This document shows positions 10,173 to 19,204 of a DNA stretch of 64,000 nucleotides, piece by piece. Under the pieces are notes generated by a model, which made no database searches, was not told where the DNA came from, and saw only the letters and a list, made by a program, of their open reading frames with translations. The position numbers and the translations under genes are program-made. Position 1 is the stretch's first letter; the number at the start of each line of letters is the position of its first letter. The DNA lies in contig NZ_QFRJ01000001.1 of the NCBI RefSeq assembly GCF_003143775.1, positions 611,881 to 675,880 of the forward strand, in the 5' to 3' direction. The stretch comes from Brumimicrobium oceani. GTDB taxonomy: Bacteria > Bacteroidota > Bacteroidia > Flavobacteriales_D > Crocinitomicaceae.

Positions 10173-11585
10173 ATGAAAATGAATTACAAGGAAAAATTAA
10201 AGCACCCCGTTTTTAAGGTAACAAGAGATATCATCACCGAATTAGGCTTGGAAGCTTATGTTATTGGCGGATATGTGAGAGATCTACTTTTGGAAAGACC
10301 TTCCAAAGACATAGATATTGTGGTTGTTGGCAATGGACTAGAATTAGCTCAAAAAGTTGCAGAAAAACTACGTGTCAAGAAAGTAACTACTTTTAAATCC
10401 TTTGGAACTGCGCATTTTAATTATAAGGATTTAGATATTGAATTTGTTGGTGCTCGGAAGGAGTCTTATAACAGAGATTCTAGAAAACCAATTGTGGAAG
10501 ACGGAACTTTAGATGAAGACCAAAAAAGAAGAGATTTTTCAATAAACGCTTTAGCATTATCTTTACACGAAGATAATTTCGGAGAATTAATTGACCCTTT
10601 TGACGGAATTGCAGACCTTGAAAATGGAGTAATTAGAACTCCTCTTGATCCAGAAACAACCTATTCTGACGACCCTTTAAGGATGTTGCGTGCCATTCGT
10701 TTTGCAACGCAGCTCAATTTTAAAATAGAAAATGAGAGCTTAAAAGCCATCAAAGAGAACGCAGAACGACTCTCCATAATTTCTAAGGAAAGAATTGTCG
10801 ATGAGCTTAATAAAATTGTTTTGAGCAATACACCTTCTCGTGGGTTCAAACTATTGTATTCAACACACCTACTCCATCAGTTCTTTCCAGAAATGGTGAA
10901 TTTGGCAGGAATTGAAACAATTAACGGACATTCCCACAAGGACAATTTCTATCACACTTTAGAAGTATTAGACAATATATCTGAAAATACAGAGGATTTA
11001 TGGTTAAGATGGGCAGCAATTATGCATGATATTGCGAAGCCACCTACTAAAAGATACAATAAAAAGACAGGTTGGACATTTCATGGACATGAGGATTTAG
11101 GAGCAAAAATGGTTCCCAAAATATTCAGACGAATGAAGCTTCCCATGGATGCTAAAATGAAATATGTTCAAAAATTGGTTCGCTTACATTTACGTCCAAT
11201 AGCTCTGGTAAAAGGAGATGTTACAGACTCAGCAATTAGAAGATTATTGAATGAAGCAGGTGACGACATTGAAGACTTAATGATGTTGTGTAATGCTGAC
11301 ATTACCTCTAAGAATGATTTTAAAGTTAAAAAATACCGTAATAACTTTAAGAAGGTTGAGGAAAAACTAAAAACTGTTGAAGAAAAGGACAGTGTTCGTA
11401 ATTTTCAACCTCCAATCGATGGTCAAATAATCATGGAGACTTTTAACATTGAACCATGTAGCGAGATTGGTACCATTAAAAATAGGATCAAGGAGGCTAT
11501 TCTAGAAGGCGAAATTCAAAACGACTATGATGAAGCATTTGAAATGATGCTAAATTTAGGAGCAGAATTGGGTTTGAAAAGATAG
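10173..11585 (+). CDS. cca: CCA tRNA nucleotidyltransferase / poly(A) polymerase family, HD domain
   Basis: A 470-residue class II nucleotidyltransferase that most likely adds or repairs the CCA 3' end of tRNAs. The head domain has GGYVRD (32-37), the metal-binding DID (Asp46 and Asp48) and the RRDFSINAL motif (119-127) typical of this superfamily. An RNA-binding helical region (about 150-240) follows, then an HD phosphohydrolase-like domain with His-Asp at 285-286 and further histidines (HGHED near 304-308). Poly(A) polymerase activity cannot be excluded from sequence, but a Bacteroidota genome needs a CCA enzyme and this is the usual candidate. A second ATG two codons later (10179) is an equally possible start given the very short leader. 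The next gene begins 42 bases after its stop on the same strand. Confidence 0.88.
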   Translation: MKMNYKEKLKHPVFKVTRDIITELGLEAYVIGGYVRDLLLERPSKDIDIVVVGNGLELAQKVAEKLRVKKVTTFKSFGTAHFNYKDLDIEFVGARKESYNRDSRKPIVEDGTLDEDQKRRDFSINALALSLHEDNFGELIDPFDGIADLENGVIRTPLDPETTYSDDPLRMLRAIRFATQLNFKIENESLKAIKENAERLSIISKERIVDELNKIVLSNTPSRGFKLLYSTHLLHQFFPEMVNLAGIETINGHSHKDNFYHTLEVLDNISENTEDLWLRWAAIMHDIAKPPTKRYNKKTGWTFHGHEDLGAKMVPKIFRRMKLPMDAKMKYVQKLVRLHLRPIALVKGDVTDSAIRRLLNEAGDDIEDLMMLCNADITSKNDFKVKKYRNNFKKVEEKLKTVEEKDSVRNFQPPIDGQIIMETFNIEPCSEIGTIKNRIKEAILEGEIQNDYDEAFEMMLNLGAELGLKR

Positions 11586-11627
11586 AAAACTATTAACTTC
11601 GCTGATTGTTCAATAGGAAACGTTTAT

Positions 11628-12188
11628 ATGGCAGGACTTAAATTTAGGGTTTTACTCGATAGTGTTGAAGACAAAGAAGTATTCAGAGATATTTTAATCA
11701 ATGATGATTTTAATTTTGAACATTTCTATAACACTATATTGGATGCATTTGGATTTTCAAATGATCAGATGGCATCATTTTTCATGAGTGATGAAGACTG
11801 GAATAAAGGAGAGGAAATTTCCTTAATGGATATGTCTTTTGGACAAATTGAGGAAGAAGAATCACCTGTTGAAATGAATTCCGTCCTCTTAAAAGACAGA
11901 ATTAAAAACAACCGTCAAAAGTTCATCTTGGTTCACGACTTTTTGTCAATGTGGATATTCCTAATTGAATTACACGAAATAACTGATGAAGAAATTGAAC
12001 ACCCTCAATTAATTTTGGAGGTTGGAGAAATTCCTCAATCAATTAAAGACAAAGGTCCCAAAAATTTGGAAGACATGAAATTTGAGACTGACCGCGACCC
12101 AAATGCAGACGAATTTGATGATTTTAACGACTTTAAGGATGAATTTGGAAATGATCAATTCGACAATATAGACGATTACGACATTTAG
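11628..12188 (+). CDS. pRiA4b ORF-3-like domain protein
   Basis: A 186-residue acidic protein. The N-terminal 130 residues (FRVLLDSVEDKEVFRDILI, FEHFYNTILDAFGF, HDFLSMWIFLIELHEI) resemble the plasmid pRiA4b ORF-3-like family. Despite its plasmid name the family is widespread on chromosomes, and its molecular function is not known to me. The last 45 residues are mostly Asp, Glu, Asn and Phe and look disordered. It sits 42 bases after the CCA enzyme gene and 12 bases before a methyltransferase gene, so it probably belongs to one transcript with them. There is no sign of a mobile element around it. Confidence 0.75.
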   Translation: MAGLKFRVLLDSVEDKEVFRDILINDDFNFEHFYNTILDAFGFSNDQMASFFMSDEDWNKGEEISLMDMSFGQIEEEESPVEMNSVLLKDRIKNNRQKFILVHDFLSMWIFLIELHEITDEEIEHPQLILEVGEIPQSIKDKGPKNLEDMKFETDRDPNADEFDDFNDFKDEFGNDQFDNIDDYDI

Positions 12189-12200
12189 CTTATTTCAAAC

Positions 12201-12914
12201 ATGAATAAAAAAGACCCGATTGGGAATGCCATTTGGGATTATCACACCCAAAATAACCCTGAAGATATTGTTGTTGAATCCGACTTAATTGACGACGACT
12301 TCCTTCCTATTGCCCATTTAATGCGTGCGTTTGAGGATTTCCCCAAGCTAGAAGCTATTGCAATGAAACATTGCAAAGGAAGAATTTTAGATGTCGGGGC
12401 AGCAGCTGGTCCGCATGCTAAATATTTATCAAGTAAAGGATTTGATGTAAGTACACTTGAAATAAGTCCGCTTGCTCATCGTTATCTAGAAGAAGTATTA
12501 CCAAAAGTAAAGCATTATTCTACCCCTATATTAGAGTTCAATATTGGTGAGTACGACACAATTCTACTATTGATGAACGGTATAGGATTAGCCGGGATTT
12601 ATGATGAAGTTACACCCTTTTTAGAGCATGTAGCCTCACTTTTGGCTCCAGGTGGCTCTATTCTGTGCGACTCTACTGATGTTCAAAATGTATTTGAAGA
12701 CGAAGAAGGTGGACTTTGGGTAGATTTGAATGCCAATTATTATGGCGAATTCAAATTTAATATGAAATACAAAGACCAAGAAAGTGGTTGGTTTAATTGG
12801 GTTTACCTTGATGTAAAAAATCTAGAGAAATTCGCTAAAGCAGCAGGACTCACCTTAACTTTGCTCGAAGATGACGAAAATTCTTTTTTAGTTCAATTAA
12901 AAAAACAAATATGA
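12201..12914 (+). CDS. Class I SAM-dependent methyltransferase
   Basis: A 237-residue protein with the SAM-binding glycine loop RILDVGAAAGPHA (61-73), an acidic residue ending beta-2 (TLEIS) and a following LLLMNGIGLAG segment as post-motif I. An N-terminal segment of about 45 residues precedes the Rossmann-like domain. The substrate cannot be read from the sequence. It starts 12 bases after the preceding gene, and its last four bases (ATGA) overlap the start of the next gene, so it is translationally coupled to the GumN-family gene. Confidence 0.82.
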   Translation: MNKKDPIGNAIWDYHTQNNPEDIVVESDLIDDDFLPIAHLMRAFEDFPKLEAIAMKHCKGRILDVGAAAGPHAKYLSSKGFDVSTLEISPLAHRYLEEVLPKVKHYSTPILEFNIGEYDTILLLMNGIGLAGIYDEVTPFLEHVASLLAPGGSILCDSTDVQNVFEDEEGGLWVDLNANYYGEFKFNMKYKDQESGWFNWVYLDVKNLEKFAKAAGLTLTLLEDDENSFLVQLKKQI

Positions 12915-13780
12915 AATTCTTTTTAGCTCTATTTACAAGCCTATTTTTAATAACTCAGTTTGGAATAGCTCAAGAAACACCAAGCAATTCTCTTTTATGG
13001 GAAATCACAGGGAAAAAAGTAAAATCTCCCTCTTACATCTTTGGAACAATGCATTTAATTCCGAATGATGACTTTTTATTTCCTGAAACATTACAAGAAA
13101 AAGTAAAGACTTCCGATATCTTGGTCATGGAAATTGGTGGTTTAAGCGAACAATTACAAGCCATGCAGTTAATGATGTTGGACTCAGGAACGATGTTTGA
13201 TTATTTCTCAGAGGAACAACTCGATTCTATATTTACTTATACCAAAGAAAACTTGGGGTTTGAAGAGGAGCAAATGCGAATGGCTTTTGGTAAAATGAAG
13301 CCTTTTGTTTTGGTGCAACTCTTTACAAAAGATGCTTTTGGAGCAAATCCTCAAAGCTATGAAATGTCATTAGAAAAGATTGCAAAAACAAATGATGTTG
13401 AAATATTGGGACTTGAGACTGTTGAGGAGCAAATGAGTTTTATCGATAACCTAAGTGATAAAGATCAAGTTAATATGATTATGGAAGCCCTGAGAGCTGA
13501 GGACAATGGAGCAGAGGAAATGACAAAACTAGTGGATATTTATTTATCACAGGACATCAATAAGATTTATGAATTCGCTGTGACTTCGGATATGAGTTCT
13601 CCTGAATTTGAGGAAGACTTTTTAAACAAAAGGAACCAAAACTGGATTGCGCCTATTCAAAAAATAATTAAGAAAAAAACGGCCTTTATTGCTGTTGGAG
13701 CGGCACATTTGGGGGGACCACAAGGTGTCATTGAATTATTAAAAGCCGAAGGTTATATATTAACTCCAGTAAAATTATAA
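12911..13780 (+). CDS. Exported TraB/GumN family protein
   Basis: A 289-residue protein with a signal peptide (cleavage near Ala20-Gln21). The two signatures of the TraB/GumN (Tiki-related) family are present: the N-terminal GTMH (45-48) and the C-terminal GAAHLGG (263-269). Between them is an alpha-helical region with two Met-rich helices. Eukaryotic Tiki proteins of this clan are metal-dependent proteases; activity of the bacterial members is less well established, so protease function here is inference. The start overlaps the methyltransferase stop by four bases, and the stop is two bases before the FKBP gene. The protein probably acts in the periplasm. Confidence 0.85.
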   Translation: MKFFLALFTSLFLITQFGIAQETPSNSLLWEITGKKVKSPSYIFGTMHLIPNDDFLFPETLQEKVKTSDILVMEIGGLSEQLQAMQLMMLDSGTMFDYFSEEQLDSIFTYTKENLGFEEEQMRMAFGKMKPFVLVQLFTKDAFGANPQSYEMSLEKIAKTNDVEILGLETVEEQMSFIDNLSDKDQVNMIMEALRAEDNGAEEMTKLVDIYLSQDINKIYEFAVTSDMSSPEFEEDFLNKRNQNWIAPIQKIIKKKTAFIAVGAAHLGGPQGVIELLKAEGYILTPVKL

Positions 13781-13782
13781 TT

Positions 13783-14235
13783 ATGAAGTGGATAAGTCTA
13801 TTGGTAATCGTTCTGTCGCTCATGAGTTGTACTACTTATTCTGAAGAAGAATTAAATTCTTTCGATGCAAAAATCCAGCACTACATTGATTCTACAGGAT
13901 TACAAATGGAAAGAACTGAAGATGGCCTCTACTATTCTATCCTTGAAGAAGGAGAGGGAGAAGAATTTATTGGATATAAGGATCATGTCACATTTTATTA
14001 CAAAGGCTCTTTCTTATCTGGTAATTCATTTCAAGTAATTTCAAAAAATGATCCTTTAAATTTCACAGTGAGTCAATTAATAATAGGTTGGCAAGATGCG
14101 CTCATGATGTTAAAAAAAGGCGGAAGTATTCATATCATCATCCCACCACAATTAGGGTATGCTGATAGAAGTTCAGATGTTATTCCCGCCAATACAGTAT
14201 TGGAATATGAATTAACGGTTTTGGATGTGCAGTAG
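13783..14235 (+). CDS. FKBP-type peptidyl-prolyl isomerase, lipoprotein
   Basis: A 150-residue protein with a lipoprotein signal peptide (lipobox LMSC, Cys16) and a C-terminal FKBP domain (about 48-150). The domain contains VTFYYKGSFLSG, the LIIGWQDALMMLKKGG segment and IPPQLGYADR...IPANTVLEYELTVLDV. It would speed proline isomerisation of envelope proteins. It is the last gene of the compact run that begins at 11628 or earlier, two bases behind the GumN-family gene, and is followed by the bidirectional terminator at 14293-14322. Confidence 0.9.
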   Translation: MKWISLLVIVLSLMSCTTYSEEELNSFDAKIQHYIDSTGLQMERTEDGLYYSILEEGEGEEFIGYKDHVTFYYKGSFLSGNSFQVISKNDPLNFTVSQLIIGWQDALMMLKKGGSIHIIIPPQLGYADRSSDVIPANTVLEYELTVLDVQ

Positions 14236-14292
14236 GCATGCCCTAATAGGGCAAACCTACGCACACCAAACATAAAAACATAAAAACATAAA

Positions 14293-14322
14293 AAGGGCGC
14301 ACCAAAAGTGCGCCCTTAATTA
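14293..14322. terminator. Bidirectional terminator between the FKBP and gap genes
   Basis: Perfect 10-base arms (AAGGGCGCAC and GTGCGCCCTT) enclose the loop CAAAA. The plus-strand side ends in AATTATTTTT and the minus-strand side in CCCTTTTTATG, so it can stop both convergent units. Confidence 0.92.
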
Positions 14323-14342
14323 TTTTTACATTTTTACTATTC

Positions 14343-15794
14343 CTAATAATAAATCAGTCTTCTTACTTTGGCTACATATTTTGCCAAACGAATCACTTGT
14401 TTGGTATAACCAAACTCGTTATCGTACCAAGTATAAAGCACAACGTTTTTATTATCATTTGAAACAATAGTTGCTGGTGAATCAAACACTGAACAACAAG
14501 TATTTCCAATAATATCATTAGAAACTAATTCCTCATCTACTGAGTAATGAATTTGGTTAATCAAATTACCGTTTAATGCGGCATATTTAATTGCATCATT
14601 CACATCTTCTTTATTTACGTCTTTATCTAATTCCAAAGAAATAATTGCTAAAGAACCATTTGGTGTAGGAACACGAACAGCGTTAGCCGTTAATTTATTT
14701 TCTAGGTCTGGAATAACTTTCGTTACCGCTTTACCAGCTCCCGTAGACGTAATTACCATATTTATTGCTGCAGAACGACCTCTTCTTGGTTTTTTGTGCA
14801 TGTTGTCCAATAAATTCTGGTCATTTGTATAGGCATGCACAGTTTCGATGTGTCCCTTAACAACTCCAAATTTATCGTTCATTACATTTAAAACCGGTGC
14901 AATTGCATTTGTTGTACAAGAAGCAGCAGAGAAAATCTTTTCATTCTCAATATCCAATGTTCCTTGGTTAATTCCATACACTATATTTGGAATTCCTTTT
15001 CCAGGCGCAGTTAAAATTACACGAGAAGCTCCATTTGCTTTCAAGTGTCTTGATAAACTTTCTTTATCCGTAAATACTCCTGTATTGTCGATGATTAATG
15101 CATTATTAATTCCGTATGCTGTGTAATCAATATCTTCTGGATTTTTTGCTTCAATCATCTGAACTTTCATTCCATTAATATTTAACACGTTATTTTCCGT
15201 GTCAACATCAACAATACCATCAAAAGCTCCGTGAACAGAGTCATTTACAAATAGAGCTGCACGTTTTTTAATAATTTCTGGCGATACATCTCTGGTCACA
15301 ATGGCTCTTAAACGTAACTGTTGTCCTTTACCTGCTTGCTTAATTAATTCACGAGCAGCAAGACGACCAATTCTACCAAAACCATATAAAACTACATCAC
15401 GCGGTTCAGTTTTGGCTTTATCTTGTCCAATAAAATCTTTAAGTGTTTCCTTCAAAAATGCTTGCTCATCACTAAACTGATCTTTGACATCATTGTATTC
15501 AAAAGCTAGACGTCCAATATCTAATTTTGATGGAGCTAAATCGATAGATAAAAGTGCCTCTGCAAGAGCAGATGTTGTGAACACATCGATCGGCTTCTGA
15601 ACTACTTTTTGCGAGTAATCATGCAATTTCATAATCTCAGAAACTGTTAAACTCACGAGGTGGTTTCTAAATAATACTAACTCCACTCCTTTGTCATAAA
15701 GAAGTTGTCCTGTTTTACTGGCTAATTTTACAGCAGCTCTTTCTCTTTTTACGTGAGCGTCTAACTGTTCTTCATACCCGTTTGAAGTACTCAT
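14343..15794 (-). CDS. gap: Long-form glyceraldehyde-3-phosphate dehydrogenase
   Basis: A 483-residue NAD(P)-dependent GAPDH, about 130-150 residues longer than the classical glycolytic enzyme. The extension (1-132) is helical and unrelated to the catalytic core. The nucleotide-binding domain starts at 134 with VVLYGFGRIGRLAAREL. The catalytic cysteine is Cys293 in ASCTTN, and the partner histidine lies in ETVHAYTNDQ about 25 residues later. The C-terminal catalytic fold ends in WYDNEFGYTKQVIRL. Long-form enzymes like this are common in Bacteroidota; whether it runs in the glycolytic or gluconeogenic direction cannot be told here. It faces the FKBP cluster across a shared terminator. The rpoD terminator lies just upstream of its start, so gap has its own promoter, although no clear TAnnTTTG box was seen. 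Confidence 0.93.
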   Translation of the reverse strand: MSTSNGYEEQLDAHVKRERAAVKLASKTGQLLYDKGVELVLFRNHLVSLTVSEIMKLHDYSQKVVQKPIDVFTTSALAEALLSIDLAPSKLDIGRLAFEYNDVKDQFSDEQAFLKETLKDFIGQDKAKTEPRDVVLYGFGRIGRLAARELIKQAGKGQQLRLRAIVTRDVSPEIIKKRAALFVNDSVHGAFDGIVDVDTENNVLNINGMKVQMIEAKNPEDIDYTAYGINNALIIDNTGVFTDKESLSRHLKANGASRVILTAPGKGIPNIVYGINQGTLDIENEKIFSAASCTTNAIAPVLNVMNDKFGVVKGHIETVHAYTNDQNLLDNMHKKPRRGRSAAINMVITSTGAGKAVTKVIPDLENKLTANAVRVPTPNGSLAIISLELDKDVNKEDVNDAIKYAALNGNLINQIHYSVDEELVSNDIIGNTCCSVFDSPATIVSNDNKNVVLYTWYDNEFGYTKQVIRLAKYVAKVRRLIYY

Positions 15795-15833
15795 ATTGTT
15801 TTGTTTATGATTTGGTTTTATAATAATGCGTAT

Positions 15834-15863
15834 AAAAAAGGGGCTGCTAATAATAGCAGCCCC
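15834..15863 (-). terminator. Rho-independent terminator after rpoD
   Basis: Perfect 10-base arms GGGGCTGCTA and TAGCAGCCCC around a four-base loop are followed on the minus strand by six T. It lies between the rpoD stop and the gap start. Confidence 0.93.
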
Positions 15864-15871
15864 GAAATTTC

Positions 15872-16738
15872 TTATCCTAAATAAGCCTTTAAAAGTTTAT
15901 TTCGCGAAGTGTGTCGCAGTCTTCTAATAGCCTTCTCTTTAATTTGCCTAACTCTTTCTCTAGTTAAGTTAAATTTAGATCCAATTTCTTCTAAAGTAAG
16001 TCCGTGATTCATACCTATTCCAAAGAACAAGCGAATAATTTCACGTTCCTTATCTGTTAGCGTTGAAAGGGAACGCTCGATTTCACGCTGAAGTGATTCT
16101 GACATCAGCAATGTATCTGCCTTTGGAGAATCAGCATTCGCCATCACATCCATTAATGTTCCACCATCTTCATTTGCTGATAAAGGTGCATCCATTGAAA
16201 CGTGACGTCCTGAAACGTTCATACTTTCTTTAATCTTATCTTCTGGAACTTCCAAAGCTTCTGCCAATTCCTCAGCTGATGGTGGACGTTCGTATTCTTG
16301 TTCTAAACGAGAAAATGCTTTGTTAATTTTATTCAATGAACCTACCTGGTTCAAAGGCAAACGAACAATACGTGCTTGTTCTGCCAATGCAGACAAAATA
16401 GATTGACGAATCCACCAAACGGCATAGGAGATAAATTTGAACCCTCGTGTTTCATCAAATTTCTGAGCTGCTTTAATTAAACCTAAGTTACCCTCATTGA
16501 TTAAATCTGGAAGTGTAAGCCCTTGGTTTTGATATTGCTTTGCAACGGAGACAACAAATCGAAGGTTCGCTCTTGTCAATTTCTCTAAAGCGCGCTGATC
16601 ACCTTGTTTGATTTTTCGTGCCAACTCTACCTCTTCATCGGCAGTAATCAATTCCTCCTTACCAATGTCTTGTAGATATTTATCTAATGATTGACTTTCG
16701 CGGTTAGTGATTGACTTCGTAATTTTAAGCTGTCTCAT
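15872..16738 (-). CDS. rpoD: Primary RNA polymerase sigma factor (RpoD/SigA type)
   Basis: A 288-residue group 1-type sigma-70 factor with region 1.2 (about 17-48), region 2 (about 50-125, with the core-binding and -10 recognition helix [10 protein letters not shown] at 105-114), region 3 (about 130-205) and region 4 with the DNA-binding helix-turn-helix ([20 protein letters not shown], 247-266). It lacks the large acidic region 1.1 and the non-conserved insert of proteobacterial RpoD, which is normal for Bacteroidota, whose main sigma factor is this short. That sigma recognises the TTG / TAnnTTTG promoters found throughout the window, including one in front of this gene. It is monocistronic, with its own terminator. 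Confidence 0.95.
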   Translation of the reverse strand: MRQLKITKSITNRESQSLDKYLQDIGKEELITADEEVELARKIKQGDQRALEKLTRANLRFVVSVAKQYQNQGLTLPDLINEGNLGLIKAAQKFDETRGFKFISYAVWWIRQSILSALAEQARIVRLPLNQVGSLNKINKAFSRLEQEYERPPSAEELAEALEVPEDKIKESMNVSGRHVSMDAPLSANEDGGTLMDVMANADSPKADTLLMSESLQREIERSLSTLTDKEREIIRLFFGIGMNHGLTLEEIGSKFNLTRERVRQIKEKAIRRLRHTSRNKLLKAYLG

Positions 16739-16780
16739 GTTTTTCTAATCCTTATTTTAATAATGGGAAATAAAGTTTGG

Positions 16781-16810
16781 CAAATTTACACCAATTAAAC
16801 TATACTACAA
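16781..16810 (-). promoter_or_regulatory. rpoD promoter, full Bacteroidota consensus
   Basis: On the minus strand TTG (16810-16808), a 19-base spacer and TAAATTTG (16788-16781) match TTG-N17-23-TAnnTTTG exactly. The expected start of transcription gives a leader of about 35 bases. It implies autoregulated housekeeping expression. Confidence 0.8.
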
Positions 16811-16911
16811 AATATAAGTGAAGGCAAAATCTTAATTTGACCTACAAATTAAGTATTTCTCTTTCGAAAACTTCCTCCATCCCAATTTTGAAAAAGCACA
16901 AGATAAACAAA

Positions 16912-16943
16912 AAACGCCCTTGAACAATTAATTCAAGAGCGTT
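16912..16943 (-). terminator. Rho-independent terminator after degP
   Basis: Arms AAACGC-CTTGAA and TTCAAG-GCGTTT with one mismatch enclose a seven-base AT loop. On the minus strand they are followed by a T run. Confidence 0.85.
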
Positions 16944-16969
16944 TCTTTTATAAAAAGGTTTAAATCAAA

Positions 16970-18448
16970 TTACAATCCAAACCCAACATAGTCTTTCTTG
17001 CCGCTTTCTGTCATTATTTCTAATAGTACACCTTTTTGATCTTTATCTTTAAGTGCGCTTGTAAGCTGTTCTACACTTGTTACATCTTCATGGTTCATTT
17101 TGGTAATAATTATTCCTTTCGACAATCCAATTGATCTTAACTTTCCGGTAGATATAGATGATATTTTAACTCCGTTAGAAATATTTAATTCCTTTTTTTC
17201 TTCTTTTGACAATTCAGCAAATGTTGCCCCTAAGGCAGAGTATTTCTCTAACTCATCTTTAGAAGTTAATTCTGTGTTACCATCAATATTCTTCAGCAAT
17301 ACCTCTTTGGTAATTATATCTCCATCTCTTCTCAAAGTCAAAGTAACAATGTCACCAGGTCTTCTTCGTCCGATTTCTTCTTGTAATTCCGCAACTGAAT
17401 TAATTGCCTTGGCTCCCACTTTCAAAATCACGTCACCTTCCTTCACTTTTGCTTTCTCAGCTCCAGAATCGGCATTTACTCCTGCAACATATAATCCTTT
17501 AGCGTCTTTTAAATCTTTAGCATTGATTAAATCCTGAGTGATTTCTTGAATTTGTACACCTAAGAAACCACGTTGTACCATTCCGTAATCAATTAAATCA
17601 CTCATTATTTTTGCTACTAATCGAGAAGGAACCGCAAAAGAGTATCCAGCATAATTTCCTGTTTGTGAAGCAATAGCTGTATTTATTCCTATTAATTGTC
17701 CTTGCGTATTAATTAGAGCTCCTCCTGAATTCCCTGGGTTAACCGCTGCATCTGTCTGAATGAAAGACTCAATAGGCATGATTTCCTTATTCTGACTTCC
17801 TATGATATTAATATTTCTCGCTTTCGCAGAGACAATTCCAGCAGTAACAGTAGAGTTTAAATTAAATGGATTCCCTACTGCGAGTACCCACTGCCCCACT
17901 TTTACATCATCACTGTTTGCGATTGGTATAGCGCGCAAACCTGTTTTATCAATTTTCAATACCGCAATATCTGTCGAAGGGTCTGTTCCCACAATTTCGG
18001 CGTCAAAAGTTGTATTGTCATTTAAAGTTACTTGAATTTCACTTGCATTTTGAATAACGTGGTTATTTGTCACTATATAACCATCATTTGAAACTATTAC
18101 TCCAGAACCCGAACCACTTCCAAACTGCTTTCTTTCTCTTCCTGCTCCTGGTCCGTAGAAAAACTCTAAAAACGGATCTCTTTGAACATAAGACTGGACC
18201 ACTTTGGTTTTAACGTGAACTACAGAGTGTACACTTTCCTCGCTGGCCTTGGTAAAATCTAATTTCTCATTAATTTCCGATGCTGCAAAGTTGACTTTAG
18301 TTCCTACTAATGGTTCAATTTGTTCTGTTGCATAGTCCTGATTTTCTGTAAATGCTGAATAACTAGTAGAATCCAGCATAAAAAACACACCTAATGGCAA
18401 AAGGCCTCCTAAAACACCTAAGCCTATTGATTTCATATTTTTTTTCAT
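16970..18448 (-). CDS. degP: Do/DegP-type periplasmic serine protease
   Basis: A 492-residue HtrA-family protease and chaperone for misfolded envelope proteins. An N-terminal hydrophobic segment (about 8-25) exports or anchors it. The trypsin-like domain carries the full triad: His130 (VTNNH), Asp160 (DPSTD) and Ser241 (NPGNSGG). A flexible loop (YGPGAGRERKQF, about 98-109) resembles the LA loop region. Two PDZ domains follow: the first about 285-380 (RGFLGVQIQEIT, GAEKAKVKEGDVILKVG, RRPGDIVTLTLRRDG) and the second about 400-490 (LSKGIIITKMNHEDVTSVEQL). The gene stands alone between its terminator and a divergent gene. I saw no recognisable sigma-E- or Cpx-type operator in the short shared upstream region. 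Confidence 0.94.
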   Translation of the reverse strand: MKKNMKSIGLGVLGGLLPLGVFFMLDSTSYSAFTENQDYATEQIEPLVGTKVNFAASEINEKLDFTKASEESVHSVVHVKTKVVQSYVQRDPFLEFFYGPGAGRERKQFGSGSGSGVIVSNDGYIVTNNHVIQNASEIQVTLNDNTTFDAEIVGTDPSTDIAVLKIDKTGLRAIPIANSDDVKVGQWVLAVGNPFNLNSTVTAGIVSAKARNINIIGSQNKEIMPIESFIQTDAAVNPGNSGGALINTQGQLIGINTAIASQTGNYAGYSFAVPSRLVAKIMSDLIDYGMVQRGFLGVQIQEITQDLINAKDLKDAKGLYVAGVNADSGAEKAKVKEGDVILKVGAKAINSVAELQEEIGRRRPGDIVTLTLRRDGDIITKEVLLKNIDGNTELTSKDELEKYSALGATFAELSKEEKKELNISNGVKISSISTGKLRSIGLSKGIIITKMNHEDVTSVEQLTSALKDKDQKGVLLEIMTESGKKDYVGFGL

Positions 18449-18562
18449 ATTTCTTAATTTTTAAGGATTCGATTTGATCTCTTCAATATTAACACCAAAA
18501 CCGTTTGAAAGTGATTCGTTCTGTGTTAAAAGTTGTTAAGCATAATATTCATTCTTTTTATG

Positions 18563-18570
18563 TACTTTTG
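18563..18570 (+). promoter_or_regulatory. -7 box upstream of the dapF unit
   Basis: TACTTTTG fits TAnnTTTG and ends 25 bases before the ATG at 18596. The nearest TTG upstream is at 27-base spacing, longer than usual. Confidence 0.5.
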
Positions 18571-18595
18571 AAGCACTTTACCATAGTATAACTTA

Positions 18596-19204
18596 ATGAA
18601 AAAGATACTTGTATACTTATTTATTTTAGTGGCCGGCATCGGAATAGGCTATCTATCTAACTATGAGCCTAATAAAAAGGAGACCCCAGAACAAAAACCT
18701 GAGAAAATCATAATTGAAAAGATCAAAAAGCAAATTGTAAGAGATACAGTGGAAGTTGAAAAAATCGTTACCGTTATTGCTGAAGTTGATTCTTCAACAA
18801 CTTCTACTGATATTATTATGACTGACAGCTTGACTTTAGCGGATGATAGAAATGACATTATAGAAGAAAATGAACAAGAAGAAGTAATTATTATGGAGGA
18901 GCTAATTGCACAAAGAACTATAGCTTTAAGCGCTGCTCCTTCAGACACCTCGGATGTTTCTGAAATTCTGAAACTTAAAACGGCTGCTTTCGCAAAAGAA
19001 ATTGTTGTAGAGTTTTGGCAAAGCCCTTTGAATATTACAGGATATGAATTAACAAGAAATAGACTAAAATTATTTGGTTTTAATCCAAGTGAATCGATTT
19101 CTTTGCAATTGGACAAAATTGAAAATCAAATCTTACTCAACACAGAAACGATGAGTATTGTGCTTCAAAAATCTAAACAGTTTAAGACTTTAAAATTAAG
19201 ATGA
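18596..19204 (+). CDS. Membrane-anchored protein of unknown function, coupled to dapF
   Basis: A 202-residue protein with one N-terminal membrane segment (about 4-20, LVYLFILVAGIGIGYLS) and the rest probably outside the cytoplasm. A charged stretch of Lys/Glu repeats (about 28-55), predicted helical, leads to an acidic low-complexity part (about 65-100). A conserved-looking C-terminal domain of about 60 residues follows (VVEFWQSPLNITGYELTRNR, LKLFGFNP, QFKTLKLR). I do not know its function. Its TGA overlaps the dapF ATG (ATGA), so the two are translationally coupled. This suggests a link with cell-wall precursor supply but does not show it. Confidence 0.75.
   Translation: MKKILVYLFILVAGIGIGYLSNYEPNKKETPEQKPEKIIIEKIKKQIVRDTVEVEKIVTVIAEVDSSTTSTDIIMTDSLTLADDRNDIIEENEQEEVIIMEELIAQRTIALSAAPSDTSDVSEILKLKTAAFAKEIVVEFWQSPLNITGYELTRNRLKLFGFNPSESISLQLDKIENQILLNTETMSIVLQKSKQFKTLKLR

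Noticed and set aside
11628..12188. Plasmid or mobile-element origin suggested by the pRiA4b ORF-3 family name
   Set aside because: The family is common on chromosomes, the gene sits in a housekeeping operon, and no transposase, integrase or inverted repeat is near.
17100..17537. Open frame of 145 codons antisense to degP
   Set aside because: It lies wholly inside the degP coding region on the other strand and has no promoter or homology; the degP triad and PDZ motifs show which frame is real.
18661..19116. Open frame of 151 codons antisense to the unknown gene before dapF
   Set aside because: The plus-strand gene has a signal-anchor start and overlaps dapF with ATGA. The antisense frame is Ser-rich, the usual shadow of Glu/Asp-rich sequence.
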